Assembly: GCF_018070465.1 (NCBI RefSeq)
Contig: NZ_JAGPXT010000002.1
Span: 310,001-374,000, forward strand
From: Micromonospora sp. C95
GTDB taxonomy: Bacteria > Actinomycetota > Actinomycetes > Mycobacteriales > Micromonosporaceae
Direction of reading: 5' to 3'
DNA: 64,000 nucleotides
In this document: in pieces, positions 26,513-34,793 of the stretch
Layout of the letters: every line of letters begins with the position of its first letter
How positions within the stretch are numbered: position 1 is the stretch's first letter
Position numbers and translations under genes: made by a program
Notes under the pieces: model-generated
The model's input: the letters and a program-made list of their open reading frames with translations, nothing else
Databases searched by the model: none
Told to the model about the DNA's origin: nothing

Positions 26513-27340
26513 CTATCCCTTCACGGAGCCCTGAAGCAGGGCCTTGATGAACTGTCGCTGGAAGATCAGGAACACGATCAGGGTAGGCGTGAGGATGAGC
26601 AACGAGCCAGCGCACAGCAGCACCAGATCGGTTCCCCACTGCCCCTGGAAGGCACCGAGAGCGCCGGCCATGGTCCGCTTCGTCGCGTCGTCGACGAGCA
26701 CGATGGCGAGCAGGAACTGGTTCCAGGTCCACAGGAACAACAGGATGGTCAGCGAGGCGACGGCCGGCCGGGCCAGCGGCACGTGGACCCGCCAGAACAG
26801 CTGCCAGGTGTTGCTGCCGTCCACCCGGGCCGCCTCGGACAGCTCCCGGGGCACGTTTATGAAGTGGGCGCGCATCCAGAAGACCGCGAACGGCATGTAG
26901 AGACCGATCAACGGCAGGATGATCGCCCAGCGGGTGTTGAGCAGGCCGAGGTCCCGCATCTGGTAGTACAGCGGGGTGACCACCGCCTCGAAGGGCAGGG
27001 TCAGGCCGAGCAGCAGCAGCCCGAAGGCGAGGTGACCGCCGGGCACCCGCAGGTGGCCGAGGCCGAAGCCGGCCATGGTCGCGATGAGTACGCCGACCGG
27101 CACCACCCCGGCCACGATCAGCGCGCTCGACTTCAGCAGCGCGCCCATGTTGGCGGCGGTGAAGGCGTCGGCGAAGTTGCCCCACTGCGGGTCGCTGGGC
27201 CAGGCCAGGCCGGTGGGCACGGTGCCGCGTGGTTGCAGGGCCGCCGACAGCATGCTCAGGAACGGCAACAGGGTGACCACGACCAGCGCGATCAGGAAGA
27301 TGCGCCCGGTCAGCCGCTCGCTGCGGGTGGTCAGGTTCAT
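26513..27340 (-). CDS. CUT1 carbohydrate ABC transporter permease (MalG type)
   Basis: Inner-membrane permease of 275 aa with six predicted helices. The cytoplasmic EAA loop is ELSEAARVDGSNTWQLFWRVHVPLARPA in overlapping form, the docking site for the ATPase. The ATG at 27340 overlaps the preceding stop by one base (TGATG), and the protein has the normal MalG length. Partner of the MalF-type permease and the binding protein upstream. No ATPase gene is in the operon, so a shared MsiK-type ATPase elsewhere is expected. Confidence 0.93.
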   Translation of the reverse strand: MNLTTRSERLTGRIFLIALVVVTLLPFLSMLSAALQPRGTVPTGLAWPSDPQWGNFADAFTAANMGALLKSSALIVAGVVPVGVLIATMAGFGLGHLRVPGGHLAFGLLLLGLTLPFEAVVTPLYYQMRDLGLLNTRWAIILPLIGLYMPFAVFWMRAHFINVPRELSEAARVDGSNTWQLFWRVHVPLARPAVASLTILLFLWTWNQFLLAIVLVDDATKRTMAGALGAFQGQWGTDLVLLCAGSLLILTPTLIVFLIFQRQFIKALLQGSVKG

Positions 27341-28311
27341 CACTTCTCTCCCCGGGTCAGCCGCTGGATCGGCAGTACGCACACCAGCACCAGCGCCATC
27401 AGCACCACGGCGAGGGCCGAGGCGAGGCCCACCTGACGCTGGGAGAAGGCGAGCCGGTAGATCTCCAGGCCGGGCACGGTGGTCTGGATTCCCGGACCAC
27501 CACTGGTGGAGATGTAGACGATGTCGAAGCTGGCCAGCGCCGCGATGATGGTCACGGTCAGGCAGATGCCGATCTCCTGGCGCAGGCTGGGCAGGGTGAC
27601 CGCGAAGAACTCCCGCACCGGGCCGGCGCCGTCGATGCGGGCGGCCTCGTAGAGCGAGGGGTCGATCTTGCTCATGCCGGTGATCAGCAGGATCGTGCAG
27701 AGGCCGAGCATGACCCAGGTGCCGATGACGCCCACCGCCGGCAGCGCGGTGTCGAAGTCGCCGAGCCAGGCCCGGGTGACGCCGTCCAGCCCGACGGCCC
27801 GCAGCGCCTGGTTGACCAGGCCGTTGGTGGAGAGCACCCAACTCCAGGCGATGCCGGCGGCGACGAGCGGGATCACCTGGGGCAGGAACAGCACGGTCCG
27901 GACCATGGTGCCGGCCGGTCCGGTGGTGATCCGCCGGACCAGGCTGGCCACCAGCAGGCCGAGCAGGACCGGGATGAAGCTGAAGAAGATGATCAGAATG
28001 AACGCATTCGAGATGATCTTCAACAGGTCCCGGTCGGTGAAGACCGTGAGGTAGTTGTCCAGCCCCGCCCAGCGGGCCGCACCGATGCCGTTCCAGTCGT
28101 ACAGCGAGTACTGCATGGTCAGCACGAGCGGACGTAGCACGAAGACGCCGTACATGATCAGGGCGGGCAGGACCCACAGCCACCCGGACCACCGGACCGT
28201 GCGGCCCCACCGCTTCTTCCGGTGGGGCCGCACGGGTGCCCGGGTGTCCCCCCGGCCGGGGCGGGACGCGGTGCCCGACCCGGCCGGGGCGCTGCCGAGG
28301 GCAGACGTCAT
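27340..28311 (-). CDS. CUT1 carbohydrate ABC transporter permease (MalF type)
   Basis: Permease of 323 aa with a long basic N-terminus (RPHRKKRWGR) followed by six helices. The EAA loop reads LYEAARIDGAGPVREFFAVTLP. The start overlaps the binding-protein stop as ATGA. It pairs with the MalG-type permease directly downstream. The substrate is unknown; the LacI regulator and GH32-like gene next door point to sucrose or fructan oligosaccharides. Confidence 0.93.
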   Translation of the reverse strand: MTSALGSAPAGSGTASRPGRGDTRAPVRPHRKKRWGRTVRWSGWLWVLPALIMYGVFVLRPLVLTMQYSLYDWNGIGAARWAGLDNYLTVFTDRDLLKIISNAFILIIFFSFIPVLLGLLVASLVRRITTGPAGTMVRTVLFLPQVIPLVAAGIAWSWVLSTNGLVNQALRAVGLDGVTRAWLGDFDTALPAVGVIGTWVMLGLCTILLITGMSKIDPSLYEAARIDGAGPVREFFAVTLPSLRQEIGICLTVTIIAALASFDIVYISTSGGPGIQTTVPGLEIYRLAFSQRQVGLASALAVVLMALVLVCVLPIQRLTRGEK

Positions 28312-29669
28312 CGGGACAGTTCCTTCTCGTACTCGGCCTGGACCGCCTTGACGTACCCCTCCGGGGTCTGCTGGCCGGCGATCAGCTTCTGCATCTCGGG
28401 GGTGATGGCGGCGGCGAAGATGCCGCCGGTGGCGTTCGCGGTGAAGTCGACCGCGCCATTGTCCGCACCGAGCTGCTGGGACGCCTTGAGCGTCTGGGCC
28501 AGCACGGTCCCCTCCGACACCGGCGGCAGGGCGAGGTCGGCCGGGCCACCCGGGTGCGAGCCGCCGACGTTCACCGAGATCTCCCGGGCCTTGTCGTTCG
28601 TGTGCACCCAGTTGAGGAAGAAGGCCGCGGCGTCGGGGCTCTTGGCCTTGGCGCCGACACCGAACGTGTTCGGCGCGGACATCGCGACCCGCTTGGCGTC
28701 GGCGGTCTCACCCGGGAAGAGGAAGAAGCCGACCTCGCCGGCCATGTTCTTGTCCAGGTTCCCCGACTCCCAGTCGCCGTTGAACATGAACAGGCCGTTG
28801 CCCTTCTGGAACTCGCCCATCATCGCCGTGTAGTCGATGGCGTTGGCGTCCTTCGGGAAGTAGCCGGCCTCGGCCCACTTCTGGATGGTCTGGGTGGCCT
28901 TGAGCGCCGCCGGGGTGTCGAAGGTCGCGCCCGGCTTCTGGAAGATCCAGTCGGCGATGGCGGTCGGGTCGCCGTACTGGTTCTGCAGTGCCTGGTGGGG
29001 GAAGTTGATGCCGGCGGTGTTCTTGTTGAACTGCATGATCGGCAGCAGGTTGGCCGCCTTCGCCTTGGCCAGCAGTTCCTCGAACTCGGCGATGGTGGCC
29101 GGCGGCTGGGTCATGCCGACCTGCTCGGCCTGCTTCTTGTTGTAGAAGACGCCGGTCACGCTGTAGCCCAGCCCCATGCCGTACAGCGAGCCGCTGCCGC
29201 GCACCGCGCCGCCGTCGGACAGGCGCAGCTGGACCAGCTGGGAGGCGGGGAACTTGTCCCAGCCGTACGCGTCGAAGTACGGGTCCAGGTTCTTCAGCAG
29301 CCCGTCCTTGACCAGATCGACCATGGTGGGCAGCCGGATGATGTCGGGCGCGTTGTCCGAGGCGAGTACCCGGGGTGCGTTCTCCGTGATGACGGTGAAC
29401 TGGTCCTCGCGGACGTTGAAGGTGACGTTCGGGTGCTGCTTGGTGAACTCGTCCGCGAGAGCCTTGGCCAGCGGGAAGCCGGTCTCGGCGTACATTTCCA
29501 GGGTGATCGGGTCGCTACCCAGTTCGGTGCTCACCGGAGCGTCGGAGTCCCCTGCGGGGGTCTCCTCCGAACCCGGTGCGCTACAGGCGGTGATGGCCAG
29601 GCTGACGCCCAGTAGGGGCACCAGCAGTGCCAACCGGCGTCGGGTGAACCTCGTCGAGAACTCCGGCAC
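28308..29669 (-). CDS. CUT1 extracellular sugar-binding lipoprotein
   Basis: Solute-binding protein family 1 lipoprotein of 453 aa. A short Arg-rich N-terminus (RFTRRRLAL), hydrophobic core and lipobox AITACS at about Cys29 are visible. The mature part has IRLPTMVDLVKDGLLKNLDP and GNGLFMFNGDWESGNLDK, typical of oligosaccharide binders. The GTG start at 29669 follows AAGGAG by about 8 bases. It is the first gene of the operon binding protein-MalF-MalG-serine hydrolase, under the operator-bearing promoter at 29787-29833. Confidence 0.92.
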   Translation of the reverse strand: MPEFSTRFTRRRLALLVPLLGVSLAITACSAPGSEETPAGDSDAPVSTELGSDPITLEMYAETGFPLAKALADEFTKQHPNVTFNVREDQFTVITENAPRVLASDNAPDIIRLPTMVDLVKDGLLKNLDPYFDAYGWDKFPASQLVQLRLSDGGAVRGSGSLYGMGLGYSVTGVFYNKKQAEQVGMTQPPATIAEFEELLAKAKAANLLPIMQFNKNTAGINFPHQALQNQYGDPTAIADWIFQKPGATFDTPAALKATQTIQKWAEAGYFPKDANAIDYTAMMGEFQKGNGLFMFNGDWESGNLDKNMAGEVGFFLFPGETADAKRVAMSAPNTFGVGAKAKSPDAAAFFLNWVHTNDKAREISVNVGGSHPGGPADLALPPVSEGTVLAQTLKASQQLGADNGAVDFTANATGGIFAAAITPEMQKLIAGQQTPEGYVKAVQAEYEKELSR

Positions 29670-29786
29670 CTCATGCTCCTTGACTCACGTGTCGCACGTC
29701 GCGTGCCTGACCCGGCTCGCGGCCCGCGGTACCCAATATGACGTCGGAGGACGCGAAGGCGTCCACCGCAGAGGTGAAACCACGTC

Positions 29787-29833
29787 GCTAAACTGATTTA
29801 GCAGAGCATGCGCGTACCGCCGGAGACTGTCAA
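29787..29833 (-). promoter_or_regulatory. Promoter plus LacI-type operator of the CUT1 importer
   Basis: On the minus strand TTGACA (29828-29833), 17 bases, CATGCT (29805-29810), then the near-palindromic operator (29787-29802, GCTAAACTGATTTAGC as written on the plus strand). The block 29787-29809 is identical over 23 bases to the one before the secreted hydrolase gene at 12046-12068. The leader to the GTG start is about 118 bases. The LacI gene begins about 145 bases away on the other strand. Confidence 0.75.
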
Positions 29834-29978
29834 GGACGAGTTCGCAACGGTCTGGAAACAGATGGTTCACCAGCCGCCCTGTCAGGCTGGCCACACCGCC
29901 GGTGACCACGGACGCGACTCGACCCATCATGATGGAACGACGGCGGCGTCGGGACGACCGCCGTGATCGGAGGACGCA

Positions 29979-31004
29979 ATGGGCCACGAGAGAGCGACAC
30001 TGGCCGACGTGGCGCGACGGGCCGGGCTGTCCAAGACCGCCGCGTCGATGGTGCTGAACGGCCGCGAGGGCACCCGGCTCTCCGCCGAGGCGCACCAGCG
30101 GGTCTTCGCGGCCGCGGAGGAACTCGGCTACCGCCCCAACGTGGCAGCCCGCAGTCTGCGGACCCGCAAGACCGCCACCATCGCGTTCGTCTCCGACATC
30201 GTCGCCACCACCCGCTTCGCCGGTGGCCTCATCCGCGGCGCGCTGGATGCCGCCCGTGAGCGCGACCACGTCCTGCTGATCACCGAGACGCAGGGCGACG
30301 CGACGTTCGAGCGGTACGCCATCGAGGCCATCCTCGACCGCCAGGTCGACGGCGTGATCTACGCGGCCATGGCGACCCGCCGGCTGGCGGTGCCGCCGGC
30401 CATCCTCGGCGGCTCGGTGGTGCTGCTCAACGCGACAAGTCCGGAGTCATTGCCCTGCGTGCTGCCCGACGACGAGGGGGCCGGCGCGATGGTCGCCGAG
30501 ACGCTGCTCGCCCACGGCCACCGGGACCGGATCGCCCTGATCGGCCGCAACCGACCGAAGGAACGCGACCCGGAGATATCCCTGGCCGCCGACGCCCGGC
30601 TTCGTGGCATCCGGGCAACCCTCGCCGCCGCCGGTGTCTCGCTGCTCGCCGAGGGCTTCTGCCCGGAGTGGCTGCCGGAGCACGGCTACGCCGCCATGCG
30701 TACGCTGCTGGACCGCCCGACCCGGCCCACCGCCGTGATCTGCATGAACGACCGGCTCGCCTTCGGGGCGTACCAGGCGCTCGGCGAGGCCGGCCTGACC
30801 ATTCCCGACGACCTTTCGGTGATCTCCTTCGACGACGACCCGATCGCCGCGTGGCTGCGGCCGGGGCTGTCCACCGCGGCCCTGCCGCACGAACAGATGG
30901 GTCGCCGCGCGGTGGAGGTGCTGCTCGACGGCGGCGCCGGCGGCGCGTCGTTCGTCCCGATGCCGCTGCGCCGGCGGCGGTCCGTGGCCGCGCCCGCCGG
31001 CTGA
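29979..31004 (+). CDS. LacI-family transcriptional regulator
   Basis: A 341-aa repressor: N-terminal helix-turn-helix and hinge (ATLADVARRAGLSKTAASMVLN, then SAEAHQRVFAAAEELGYRPN), followed by a periplasmic-binding-protein-like effector domain with ICMNDRLAFGAYQALGEAGL and SVISFDDDPIAAWLRPGLST. GGAGGACGCA precedes the ATG. It is divergent from the CUT1 importer and 75 bases upstream of the GH32-like gene on the same strand. It is the probable reader of the GCTAAAC-type operators at 12053, 29787 and 31049, with a sugar as inducer. Confidence 0.93.
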   Translation: MGHERATLADVARRAGLSKTAASMVLNGREGTRLSAEAHQRVFAAAEELGYRPNVAARSLRTRKTATIAFVSDIVATTRFAGGLIRGALDAARERDHVLLITETQGDATFERYAIEAILDRQVDGVIYAAMATRRLAVPPAILGGSVVLLNATSPESLPCVLPDDEGAGAMVAETLLAHGHRDRIALIGRNRPKERDPEISLAADARLRGIRATLAAAGVSLLAEGFCPEWLPEHGYAAMRTLLDRPTRPTAVICMNDRLAFGAYQALGEAGLTIPDDLSVISFDDDPIAAWLRPGLSTAALPHEQMGRRAVEVLLDGGAGGASFVPMPLRRRRSVAAPAG

Positions 31005-31048
31005 TCCCCACCGTCTCGCTGGCCGGACGGCCCGCACCCGCCGTGGCC

Positions 31049-31072
31049 GCTAAACCGATTCACTGGTACGTT
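31049..31072 (+). promoter_or_regulatory. Operator half-site and probable leaderless promoter of the GH32-like gene
   Basis: GCTAAACCGATTCACT (31049-31064) keeps the first half of the LacI-type operator (GCTAAAC and GATT) but not the second. It is followed by a -10-like TACGTT (31067-31072) ending 7 bases before the ATG at 31080. No ribosome site precedes the ATG, so a leaderless transcript is likely. Some expression by read-through from the LacI gene is also possible. Confidence 0.5.
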
Positions 31073-31079
31073 TCCGGCC

Positions 31080-32027
31080 ATGCTTCGACTGCCCGACCAC
31101 TGGGTGTGGGACAGCTGGTACACCCAGGACGACGCCGGCCGCTGGCACGCATTCTTCCTGCGCGCCTCCCGGGCCCTGCTCGACCCGCACCGCCGCCACC
31201 GGCGCGCCTCGATCGGCCACGCGACCTCCGCCGACCTGCGCTCCTGGGAGCTGCGCCCCGACGCCCTCGTCCCCGCCGACACGCCCGCCTGGGACGATCT
31301 CGCGACCTGGACCGGCTGCACGGTGCGCGGACCGGATCGGCGGTGGTACCTCTTCTACACCGGGGTCGGCCGGGCCGACGACGGCCTGGTCCAGCGCATC
31401 GGCCTGGCCGTCTCCGACGACCTGGTCAGCTGGCACCGGCACGGCGACGCGCCGCTGCTGGAGGCCGACCCGAACTGGTACGAACTGCTCGACCGTGAGA
31501 TGTGGTACGAGCAGGCCTGGCGCGACCCGTGGGTCTTCCCGGACCCCGACGGCGACGGCTGGCACATGCTGATCACCGCCCGCGCCAGCCAGGGAGTGGC
31601 TGACGCACGCGGTGTCGTCGGCCACGCAACCTCCCCCGACCTGGTGAACTGGACGGTCCGGCCGCCGCTGTCCACGCCGGCCGGCTTCGGTCACCTTGAG
31701 GTGCCGCAGGTCGCCGTCGTCGACGGGCAGCCGCTGCTGCTGTTCTGCACCAACGCCTTCGCCGCCGACCGGAAGCCCGAGTCCCGGCTCTGGGTAGCGG
31801 CCGGACCCTCGCTGCGCGGCCCCTGGGACATCGCCGCCGCCCAGCCGGTCGCGCTACCGCACCTGTACGCGCCACGCCTGGTCCCCGAGGGCGACGGCTG
31901 GTCCCTCATCGGGTTCATCGAGCACGCCGACGGCGACTTCGTCGGCGAACTCAGCGATCCCGTCCCGGTTCGCTACGACCCCACCGTCGGCCTGGTCGCC
32001 CGGCACCCGGCACCTGTCGGTCCGTGA
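31080..32027 (+). CDS. GH32-like five-bladed propeller glycosidase (beta-fructosidase-like)
   Basis: A 315-aa cytoplasmic protein without signal peptide, resembling a compact GH32/GH-J catalytic propeller. Three acidic motifs are recognisable: WVWDSWY (nucleophile position, in place of WMNDPNG), WRDPWVF (RDP motif, about 140) and HLEVPQV (general acid Glu, about 204, in place of the EC motif). It lacks the C-terminal beta-sandwich of invertases, so it is short for GH32. GH43/GH130-like specificity cannot be excluded. Its position beside the LacI regulator and CUT1 importer suggests intracellular cleavage of an imported fructo-oligosaccharide or similar sugar. Confidence 0.75.
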   Translation: MLRLPDHWVWDSWYTQDDAGRWHAFFLRASRALLDPHRRHRRASIGHATSADLRSWELRPDALVPADTPAWDDLATWTGCTVRGPDRRWYLFYTGVGRADDGLVQRIGLAVSDDLVSWHRHGDAPLLEADPNWYELLDREMWYEQAWRDPWVFPDPDGDGWHMLITARASQGVADARGVVGHATSPDLVNWTVRPPLSTPAGFGHLEVPQVAVVDGQPLLLFCTNAFAADRKPESRLWVAAGPSLRGPWDIAAAQPVALPHLYAPRLVPEGDGWSLIGFIEHADGDFVGELSDPVPVRYDPTVGLVARHPAPVGP

Positions 32028-32056
32028 CGTGTCGTCAGCGCCCGCTCATCCGCCGT

Positions 32057-32080
32057 GTCAGTGGGGGTCACCCCGCTGAC
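32057..32080. terminator. Hairpin between convergent GH32-like and LtrA genes
   Basis: GTCAGTGGGG (32057-32066), a 4-base loop, and CCCCGCTGAC (32071-32080) form a 10-bp stem with one G-U pair. It overlaps the last codons of the LtrA gene and lies 30 bases after the GH32-like stop, so it could end both transcripts. Confidence 0.6.
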
Positions 32081-33285
32081 GGGTCGTCGGCCGGGCGACG
32101 TCCGCCGCGCGGCGTCTCAGGCAGCAGGACCACGCCGACCAGGTAGGTGGTGAGCAGCCCGATGGCGAGCAGCGCCGGCAGCGCCAGGCCGACCGGCAGC
32201 AGGAGCAGCGGTACGACGGCGACGACCAGCTGACTCGTTCGGATGCCCCGGCCGGACAGGTATCGCACCAGCAGGGTACCCAGCAGGTACAGCGCGCTGC
32301 CCCCGTAGAGCGCCACCGCCCCGGGCCACTCCAACGGCTCGCCAGCGGGCCTGCCGCCAGCGGAGATCAACGCCAGCACGTCCTCGAAGCCGAGCGCCGT
32401 GTAGATCACCCCGGCGATCAGCGGCAGATGCCCCAGCGAGTAGACATCCGCGCCGATCCGGTCCCGCCGCTCACCGCTGGCCCGCAGCAGCGCCCGCTCC
32501 GCGAGCGGACTTACCCGGTCGAAGTGGACCAACCACAGGCACGCGATCAGGACGAACCCGACCACCGCACCGGCGAGCACCGGAAGTTTGGTGACCATGG
32601 TGCCGACGCCCACCCCGGCGGCGAGGAACGACTCACCCAGCGCGATGATCAGGACGAGTCCGTGCCGTTCGGCGAAGTACTCGGGGCTGCGCACCGGCCA
32701 ACCGCCCAGGCGGCTCTGCACCACGCCGCGCTGCCCGCCGATCTCGACCAGGAAGGCCAGTACCCACAGCCAGGTCTGCGCCCAGCCGCCGAGCACGGCA
32801 CCGACCAGGAGCGGAACCCAGGCCAGCACACTCGCCACGGCGAACCGCCTGATCCGCCGCCGCAGCACCGGCTCGCCCGCCCAGTGGTAGAGCGCCAGGT
32901 GGATCGCGCGCAGCAGCACGTACGACAGGGCGAGCACCAGCGGCCCGTCCAGACCCGGCGCGCTGTCCCAGGCGCCCGGCATCACCAGCGCGGCGACGAA
33001 GAACCCGGCCATCGCGGCCAGCACCAGCACGCGCACCGGAGGTCGATCGACGCGGGTCTGGTTACCCAGCCAGAGATACCCCGACCAGGCGAACCAGAGC
33101 AGCATCAGCAGTAGCAGCCCACGGCCCATCGCCACCGGATCCGGTGGCTTGCCCATGAACGCGACGATGCGGGTGAGCGTGAAGACGAAGACCAGGTCGA
33201 AGAAGATCTCGAACGGCGTGACCGTCGGCACGTCGCGGCCGGTGGGACGTACCCGCCACCACCGCCACCCGGTCAGCTCCGGCAC
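32068..33285 (-). CDS. ltrA: Low temperature requirement protein A (LtrA) family membrane protein
   Basis: Integral membrane protein of 405 aa with about ten to twelve hydrophobic helices. The N-terminal signature VTPFEIFFDLVFVFTLTRI and the central segment YFAERHGLVLIIALGESFLA define the LtrA family. These proteins were named from a Listeria mutant unable to grow in the cold; their molecular function remains unknown. The GTG start at 33285 lacks a strong ribosome site but leaves the family N-terminus intact. Monocistronic; no link to the sugar genes is seen. Confidence 0.92.
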   Translation of the reverse strand: MPELTGWRWWRVRPTGRDVPTVTPFEIFFDLVFVFTLTRIVAFMGKPPDPVAMGRGLLLLMLLWFAWSGYLWLGNQTRVDRPPVRVLVLAAMAGFFVAALVMPGAWDSAPGLDGPLVLALSYVLLRAIHLALYHWAGEPVLRRRIRRFAVASVLAWVPLLVGAVLGGWAQTWLWVLAFLVEIGGQRGVVQSRLGGWPVRSPEYFAERHGLVLIIALGESFLAAGVGVGTMVTKLPVLAGAVVGFVLIACLWLVHFDRVSPLAERALLRASGERRDRIGADVYSLGHLPLIAGVIYTALGFEDVLALISAGGRPAGEPLEWPGAVALYGGSALYLLGTLLVRYLSGRGIRTSQLVVAVVPLLLLPVGLALPALLAIGLLTTYLVGVVLLPETPRGGRRPADDPSAG

Positions 33286-33569
33286 TCAGCCACGCGGAAC
33301 CGGTCGCGGGCCATGCCGTACGTCTCGTGCGCCGCACCCGTCGGCCATCACCGCCCCCGCTCCCCGACCTCGTCCCTGCCTGCCCCGTACCGGTCCGGTC
33401 GGCGTCCTTCGCCATCGACCCTAGTGCGACGTGCGGGCCCGGGGTGCCGAAAGGCGGGGGCCATCCACAAATTCTGTTCCGGTCCCCCCGTCGGCACCCC
33501 GATGTGAGGATGAGCGCGTACGGCTCGGCCGGGCCGGCGCCGCTCGATCCGACCCGACAGGTGGTGAGC

Positions 33570-34766
33570 ATGTCCCAGGACGACGAGGTGCGTCCCTTCC
33601 GTCTCGACACGCCGGAGGAGGCGCTCACGGATCTGCGTCGCCGGATCACGGCCACCCGCTGGCCCACCCGGGAGTTGGTCGCCGACCGCTCCCAGGGCGT
33701 GCAGCTGGCGACGGTCCAGGAGTTGGCCCGTTACTGGACCACCGAGTACGACTGGCGCGCGTGCGAGGCCAGGCTGAACGCCCTGCCGCAGTACACGACC
33801 GAGATCGACGGCGTCGAGATCCACTTCATCCACGTACGGTCGCCGCACGCGGACGCGCTGCCGCTGATCATGACGCACGGCTGGCCGGGCTCGGTCGTCG
33901 AACTGCTCGGGGTGGTCGGCCCGCTCACCGATCCGACGGAGCACGGCGGGCGGGCCGAGGACGCCTTCCACCTCGTGCTGCCATCGCTGCCCGGTTACGG
34001 CTTCTCCGGCGAGCCGACCGAGACCGGTTGGGACTCCGCCCGGATGGCGCAGGCGTGGGCACAGCTGATGGACCGCCTCGGCTACTCGCGCTACGTCGCG
34101 CAGGGCGGCGACGTGGGTTCCTCCGTGACGGACGCGATGGGCCGCCAGGCAGCTGACGGGCTGGTCGGCATCCACGTCAACCTGCTCGCCGCGGCGATCG
34201 GTCTCAAGGATCAACTGCCGGCGAAATCTGCGCCGGAACGCGCGGCCCACGACGCGCTCGCCACGTTCACCATGGACGGTTTCGGCTACTTCCTGGAACA
34301 GACCACCCGACCGCAGACGATCGGCTACTCGCTGCTCGACTCACCCGTGGGGCTGGCGGCCTGGATGCTTGACCACGACACGGACAGCTACTACAAGATC
34401 TCCCGCGCGTTCGTCGACGGCGAGCCGGTGGGTGGTCTCACCCGGGAAACCGTCGTCGACAACATCACGCTCTACTGGCTGACCGGAACCGGTGCCTCGT
34501 CCGCCCGGTGGTACTGGGAGTTCGGGCGCTTCCAGGCGGCCGCCGACGCGGCCGGCCAGCCTCCGCCACCGGTCGCCGTACCGGTCGGCTTCACGGCGTT
34601 CCCCGGCGAGATCTGGGCCGCGCCCCGCAGCTGGGCCGAGACCGTCTACCCCGGCCTCGCGTACTTCAACGAGGTCGACCGTGGCGGCCACTTCGCCGCC
34701 TGGGAGGAGCCGGAACTCTTCGCCGCCGAGGTACGGGCCGCGTTCCGGCCGCTTCGGCAGCCCTGA
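33570..34766 (+). CDS. Epoxide hydrolase (EHN-domain alpha/beta hydrolase)
   Basis: A 398-aa enzyme with the N-terminal epoxide-hydrolase domain (VRPFRLDTPEEALTDLRRRI through the YWRTEYDWR-like YWTTEYDWRA) followed by an alpha/beta-hydrolase core. Oxyanion HGWPGS near 120, nucleophile Asp in QGGDVGS near 190 and the catalytic His in DRGGHFAAWEEPELF are present. Lid-region WMLDHDTDSYYKISR is typical of microsomal-type enzymes. I choose the ATG at 33570 after GACAGGTGGTGAGC. An in-frame ATG at 33510 preceded by GTGAGG is the alternative and would add 20 residues. It is convergent with the peptide importer operon. Confidence 0.88.
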   Translation: MSQDDEVRPFRLDTPEEALTDLRRRITATRWPTRELVADRSQGVQLATVQELARYWTTEYDWRACEARLNALPQYTTEIDGVEIHFIHVRSPHADALPLIMTHGWPGSVVELLGVVGPLTDPTEHGGRAEDAFHLVLPSLPGYGFSGEPTETGWDSARMAQAWAQLMDRLGYSRYVAQGGDVGSSVTDAMGRQAADGLVGIHVNLLAAAIGLKDQLPAKSAPERAAHDALATFTMDGFGYFLEQTTRPQTIGYSLLDSPVGLAAWMLDHDTDSYYKISRAFVDGEPVGGLTRETVVDNITLYWLTGTGASSARWYWEFGRFQAAADAAGQPPPPVAVPVGFTAFPGEIWAAPRSWAETVYPGLAYFNEVDRGGHFAAWEEPELFAAEVRAAFRPLRQP

Positions 34767-34793
34767 CCCGCCAACTGCCGGCGAGCACCGGGG

